DNA of 64,000 nucleotides, taken from positions 1-64,000 of the forward strand of contig NZ_BOOK01000040.1 of the NCBI RefSeq assembly GCF_016863195.1. The letters run 5' to 3'. The stretch is from Paraplanobispora takensis (GTDB taxonomy: Bacteria; Actinomycetota; Actinomycetes; Streptosporangiales; Streptosporangiaceae). Position numbers and translations under genes: made by a program. Below the pieces are notes generated by a model, which saw only the letters and a program-made list of their open reading frames with translations, did no database searches and was not told where the DNA came from. Positions 60,923-64,000 of the stretch are shown here, piece after piece; the first letter of the stretch is position 1, and each line of letters opens with the position of its first letter.

Positions 60923-61781
60923 CGGTCGTCCTTTCCTGTGCGAGCCCGTGACCGCGCAGGCGGGTGATCACGGCCAGGGCCGCGCGGGCCGAGGCCGCGT
61001 CGTGGACGCGGAAGACACGGGCGCCCTGCCAGGCGGAGACGGCGAGGGTGGCCATGGTACCCGCGTGGCGCTCCTCGACGGGAAGCCCGCCCAGGGTCTC
61101 CCCCACGAAGTCCTTGTTGGAGACCGCGACCAGCACCGGCCAGCCGGTGGCCACCATCTCGCCGAGACGGCGGCTGACCTCCAGGGAATGGTAGGTGTTC
61201 TTGCCGAAGTCGTGCGCCGGGTCGATGAGGATCGACTCGCGGGGGACGCCGGCGGCCACCGCCCGCTCGGCCAGTTCGGTGGTGTAGGCGATGACGTCGG
61301 CCGTCACGTCGGCGTAGGCGATGCGGTGCGGGCGGGTGCGGGGGGCCACGCGGCCGGCGTGCGCGCAGACCAGGCCGATCCCGTGCGCGGCGGCGACCGC
61401 GGCGAGATCGGGGTCGACCCCTCCCCAGGTGTCGTTGAGCAGGTCGGCGCCCGCGGCGGCCACGACCTCGCCGACCTCGGCCCGCCAGGTGTCGACGCTG
61501 ATGATCAGACGGGGGTGGCGCTCGCGGACCGCGGCGACCAGATCGGCCACCCTGCGGATCTCCTCTGCCGGGTCCACCTCGTCACCGGGACCGGCCTTGA
61601 CGCCGCCGATGTCGACGATGTCCGCACCGGCGCCGACCGCCCCGTCCACCGCCTCCAGGGCGGCCTCGAAGCCGTAGGTCCTCCCCCTGTCGAAGAAGGA
61701 GTCAGGAGTGCGGTTGACCACCGCCATGATCGCGAACTCGCCCGGCCGGAACTCACGGCCGCGAAGGCGCAAGATAGTCAT
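60915..61781 (-). CDS. folP2: Dihydropteroate synthase-family protein, FolP2-like
   Basis: A 288-residue TIM-barrel of the DHPS family. 'AIMAVVNRTPDSFFDRG', 'DIGGVKAGPGDEVDP', 'LLNDTWGGVDP', 'ILIDPAHDFGKN' and 'VAVSNKDFVGETLG' match mycobacterial FolP2 rather than FolP1, in which the sulfonamide-binding motifs differ. FolP2 of mycobacteria is reported not to give DHPS activity, so the true reaction is uncertain. It is first in a two-gene operon with the TrkA-like gene. Confidence 0.88.
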   Translation of the reverse strand: MTILRLRGREFRPGEFAIMAVVNRTPDSFFDRGRTYGFEAALEAVDGAVGAGADIVDIGGVKAGPGDEVDPAEEIRRVADLVAAVRERHPRLIISVDTWRAEVGEVVAAAGADLLNDTWGGVDPDLAAVAAAHGIGLVCAHAGRVAPRTRPHRIAYADVTADVIAYTTELAERAVAAGVPRESILIDPAHDFGKNTYHSLEVSRRLGEMVATGWPVLVAVSNKDFVGETLGGLPVEERHAGTMATLAVSAWQGARVFRVHDAASARAALAVITRLRGHGLAQERTTVA

Positions 61782-61865
61782 CGAGACCGAGCCTATCGCC
61801 CGGTGTCGGAGAGGCCGGCGCTCCCACCTGCGCCGCCTCTGGGTTTCGCTGAACGACGTGCTTGA

Positions 61866-62735
61866 CTACGCGGCCGACCCACCCTCGGCCACGGTCAGGA
61901 ACTCCTGCGCGATGGCGGGCAGACGCCGCCTCGCGTGGACGATGGCGATCACCCGGCGCACCGAGGGATCGAGCGGCCGGACCACCAGCCCGGCCCGGGC
62001 GGCCTGCTCGGCCATCCCGCGGTACCACAACAGGGAGGCCGTGCCCGCGCGGACCGGCCCCAGCCAGTTTCCGCGCTCTTCGGCCTCCAGCGCCGCCACG
62101 GGGGCGACGCCGTACTTGGCGAACAACGAGTCGAACTCCCTGCGCCGGGCGCTGCCGGGGGTCGGCAGCACCAGCCGCATGCCGTTGAGCCTGCTCATCG
62201 GCACCGGATCGGGCAGGTCGAGGCCGGGCGGGGAGATCAGCACGATCTCCTGACGCTCCAGCGGATGGCTGATCAGATCGGTGGGGACGGGCAGGTCCGT
62301 CAGGCCGAGATCGGCCCTCTGGCTCCTGATGGCGCTCACCACGCCGTCCCGTCCGTCACAGCGGACGATGTGCACACGCACCCCCGGATGCTCGGCGGTG
62401 TAGGCGGGGAGGATGCGACCGGCCAGTCCCGGCTCGAGGCTGGGTGTCGAGGCGATGCGGAGCTCCGCCTCGGACGGATGGCCATGGGTCGACAGAGCCT
62501 CGATCTCATGAACGGCGTCGAGCGCCTCCCGGGCCAGCTTGACCACCCGGCGCCCCTGCGCCGTGACGACCACGCCGCGCCCGGAACGGGCGAACAACGT
62601 CATCCCGAGCTCTCGTTCCAGGTCTCTGATCGCACGGGAAAGCGCCGGTTGTGCGATGTAGAGAGACCTGGCCGCGTCGGTCATGGTGCGGTGCTCCGCC
62701 GTCGCTACCACGTAGCGGAGCTGCTGCAGATTCAT
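61866..62735 (-). CDS. LysR-family transcriptional regulator
   Basis: A 289-residue LTTR. HTH 'RTMTDAARSLYIAQPALSRAIRDLE' at the N-terminus, then the effector domain starting 'AELRIASTPSLEPGLAGRIL' with the two-lobed periplasmic-binding fold. It is divergent from the proline-rich protein gene, with 189 bp between starts. Effector unknown. Confidence 0.93.
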   Translation of the reverse strand: MNLQQLRYVVATAEHRTMTDAARSLYIAQPALSRAIRDLERELGMTLFARSGRGVVVTAQGRRVVKLAREALDAVHEIEALSTHGHPSEAELRIASTPSLEPGLAGRILPAYTAEHPGVRVHIVRCDGRDGVVSAIRSQRADLGLTDLPVPTDLISHPLERQEIVLISPPGLDLPDPVPMSRLNGMRLVLPTPGSARRREFDSLFAKYGVAPVAALEAEERGNWLGPVRAGTASLLWYRGMAEQAARAGLVVRPLDPSVRRVIAIVHARRRLPAIAQEFLTVAEGGSAA

Positions 62736-62924
62736 GGCTTGAAGCTAAGACACCGCGCCTCGCCTGGTCCGGTACATCGCGGAGATCACCTCGGATGATT
62801 TCGGAACGTAGTCGAATGCAGTCACATCCGTGACGGGTGATAAATCAGTATGCTTACGCCCCAAATTTGGCAAACGTCCGGGCCTATCGGCCATATCGGA
62901 CGCCAAGGCCTACGGGGAGACAGC

Positions 62925-64000
62925 GTGACAGCCAACGGGCAATATCCTCCACCGCCACCTCCACCTCAGGGATATCCGCATCCGGCGCCGCCGGGCGGGA
63001 CCAGCGACGGGTTCACCCGTCGGATGCCGGCACCGGACGCCATGCCCGAGGGAGGCCATGGGGCCTGGTCTCCCGCGCAAGGCGCCTCCGGTCACCCGTA
63101 CCCGCCCGCGCCTGCGCCGGGTGCCGCTCAGCCCTATCCGCCCGCGCCTGCGCCGGGCACCGCCAACCCCTACCCGCCCGCGCCCCCGCAGGGCCACCTG
63201 GCACCGCCGCCGAACCGGGGTTACCCGGCACCGCCGCCGAACCGGGGTTACCCGGCCCCGCCGCCGGGCCAGGGCCGTCCCCCCGTGCCGCCCGGCCAGG
63301 GATATCCGCCGCCTGCGCCGCCGAACCGCGGCTATCCGCCACCCGGGCCCGCGGCCCCGCCGCCGGGACAGGGATACCCTCCGCCGCCCCCGCCGGGCAC
63401 CGCCCAGCCCTATCCGCCCGCGCCTGCGCCGGGCACCGCCAACCCCTACCCGGCAGCGCCCCCGCAGGGCCACCCGGCACCGCCGCCGAACCGGGGCTAT
63501 CCGCCGCCCCCTCCCCCGCCGAACCGCGGCTACCCCCCGCCCGGGCCCGCGGTCCCGCCGCAGACGGGCATGCCGTACGGCCAGCCGCCCCCGCCGCCCG
63601 GACCGCCCCTCTACCCGCCACCCGCCTGGCAGCCCCCGCGGCCCCGCCAGGGAGGCGGCGCGGGTGTGATCATCGGCACGGTCTTCGGCGTGCTCGCGCT
63701 GACCTTCGTCGGTCTCGTGCTCGTCGCCGCCATGTTCAACTCCAGCCGCCTGTCGGACACCGTCTCGCCGGTCGCGCTGCCGACCGACAGCACGTCCGAC
63801 CTGCCCACCTCCAGGCCGACGTACCGCTCCAGCGGCGAGTCCGAAAGGGAGCAGAACTCCGACAGGGAGCAGGACTCCGGCAAGGAGAGCAACGACACCT
63901 CCAACCCGCAGACGAGCAAGGCCAAGACCCTCAACACGTCCCTGAAGAACAACTCCCTCTACGCCGCCCAGGGCCTGCCCCGGGTGAACTGCCCCGCGGG
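62925..64000 (+). CDS. Proline-rich membrane protein, probable neutral zinc metallopeptidase (partial)
   Basis: GTG 62925 with GGGGAGA; the gene runs off the right edge after 358 codons. About 245 residues of Pro/Gly/Tyr/Gln-rich repeats ('PPPNRGYPAPPPNRGYPAPP', 'PYPPAPAPGTANPYP') are followed by one membrane helix ('VIIGTVFGVLALTFVGLVLVAA'-type) and a Ser/Glu/Asn-rich linker. The last visible residues 'LKNNSLYAAQGLPRVNCPA' resemble the start of actinobacterial YpfJ-type metallopeptidase domains, so a zinc peptidase domain probably lies beyond the window. This assignment is tentative. Confidence 0.6.
   Translation, partial: MTANGQYPPPPPPPQGYPHPAPPGGTSDGFTRRMPAPDAMPEGGHGAWSPAQGASGHPYPPAPAPGAAQPYPPAPAPGTANPYPPAPPQGHLAPPPNRGYPAPPPNRGYPAPPPGQGRPPVPPGQGYPPPAPPNRGYPPPGPAAPPPGQGYPPPPPPGTAQPYPPAPAPGTANPYPAAPPQGHPAPPPNRGYPPPPPPPNRGYPPPGPAVPPQTGMPYGQPPPPPGPPLYPPPAWQPPRPRQGGGAGVIIGTVFGVLALTFVGLVLVAAMFNSSRLSDTVSPVALPTDSTSDLPTSRPTYRSSGESEREQNSDREQDSGKESNDTSNPQTSKAKTLNTSLKNNSLYAAQGLPRVNCPA

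Noticed and set aside
62960-63650. Short repeats that look like a CRISPR array
   Set aside because: The units are in-frame Pro/Gly/Tyr codon repeats of a membrane protein; no constant repeat with variable spacers of equal length.

Overview
The window is high-GC actinobacterial chromosome. Dense coding on both strands, GTG/TTG starts, LysR/TetR/XRE regulators, HU, a PASTA-less Ser/Thr kinase, a FolP2-type protein, GpgS and a RamB-like/aceA pair all fit an actinomycete. The style of the proline-rich membrane proteins suggests the Streptosporangiaceae (Streptosporangium/Nonomuraea-like), but that is an impression and was not tested. Both ends cut a gene: an SRPBCC-domain gene on the left and a proline-rich putative metallopeptidase on the right.

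1-3.7 kb: an ArsR/SRPBCC operon with a perfect operator palindrome, a zinc alcohol dehydrogenase and a KAP P-loop NTPase. 3.9-17.8 kb: a compact biosynthetic locus. On the minus strand are tauD/syrP-like hydroxylase, FkbH-like HAD protein with a C-terminal carrier domain, and a glycosyltransferase. Divergently on the plus strand is one 1869-residue polypeptide with the order condensation, adenylation, carrier, thioesterase (Cys nucleophile) and a complete MFS exporter. A perfect CebR/CelR-type operator (TGGGAGCGCTCCCA) sits just downstream of a good promoter in front of this gene, which suggests control by cello-oligosaccharides. An AraC regulator, a fatty acid hydroxylase-superfamily membrane protein and a second MFS exporter follow and may or may not belong to the locus.

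17.8-29.2 kb: a partner-switching pair (kinase-type anti-sigma and STAS antagonist) behind a SigB-like promoter, a truncated HEAT-like gene, a LysE exporter, a zinc-ribbon protein resembling the tail of a serine recombinase, a serine hydrolase, a decayed patch with an IS1182-family transposase fragment, a TetR/SDR divergent pair with twin operators, an acyl-CoA dehydrogenase/TetR divergent pair and GpgS. 29.4-37.4 kb: a long protein with a degenerate CHAT-like domain, the RamB-like regulator divergent from isocitrate lyase, several small or membrane-anchored proteins and HU.

37.4-48.8 kb: an orphan ABC-ATPase tail, a Ser/Thr kinase, an HSL-type esterase, an ABC-2 exporter operon whose first gene appears to start with CTG, a P450/TetR divergent pair, a 0.95-kb AT-richer gap with one small ORF, a PHB-depolymerase-like esterase and a geranylgeranyl-reductase-like flavoprotein. 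49-56.6 kb: membrane proteins, a YcnI-type copper protein, and a three-gene LolA-like/ATPase/permease operon facing an OmpR-type two-component system across an intergenic region with helically phased repeats. 56.6-64 kb: a PLP decarboxylase of the sphingosine-phosphate-lyase type, a subtilisin-like protease with a strong terminator, folP2-like/trkA coupled genes, a LysR regulator and the cut proline-rich membrane protein.

Start sites were chosen by hand from Shine-Dalgarno spacing. Family assignments come from recognised motifs; no database search was run.
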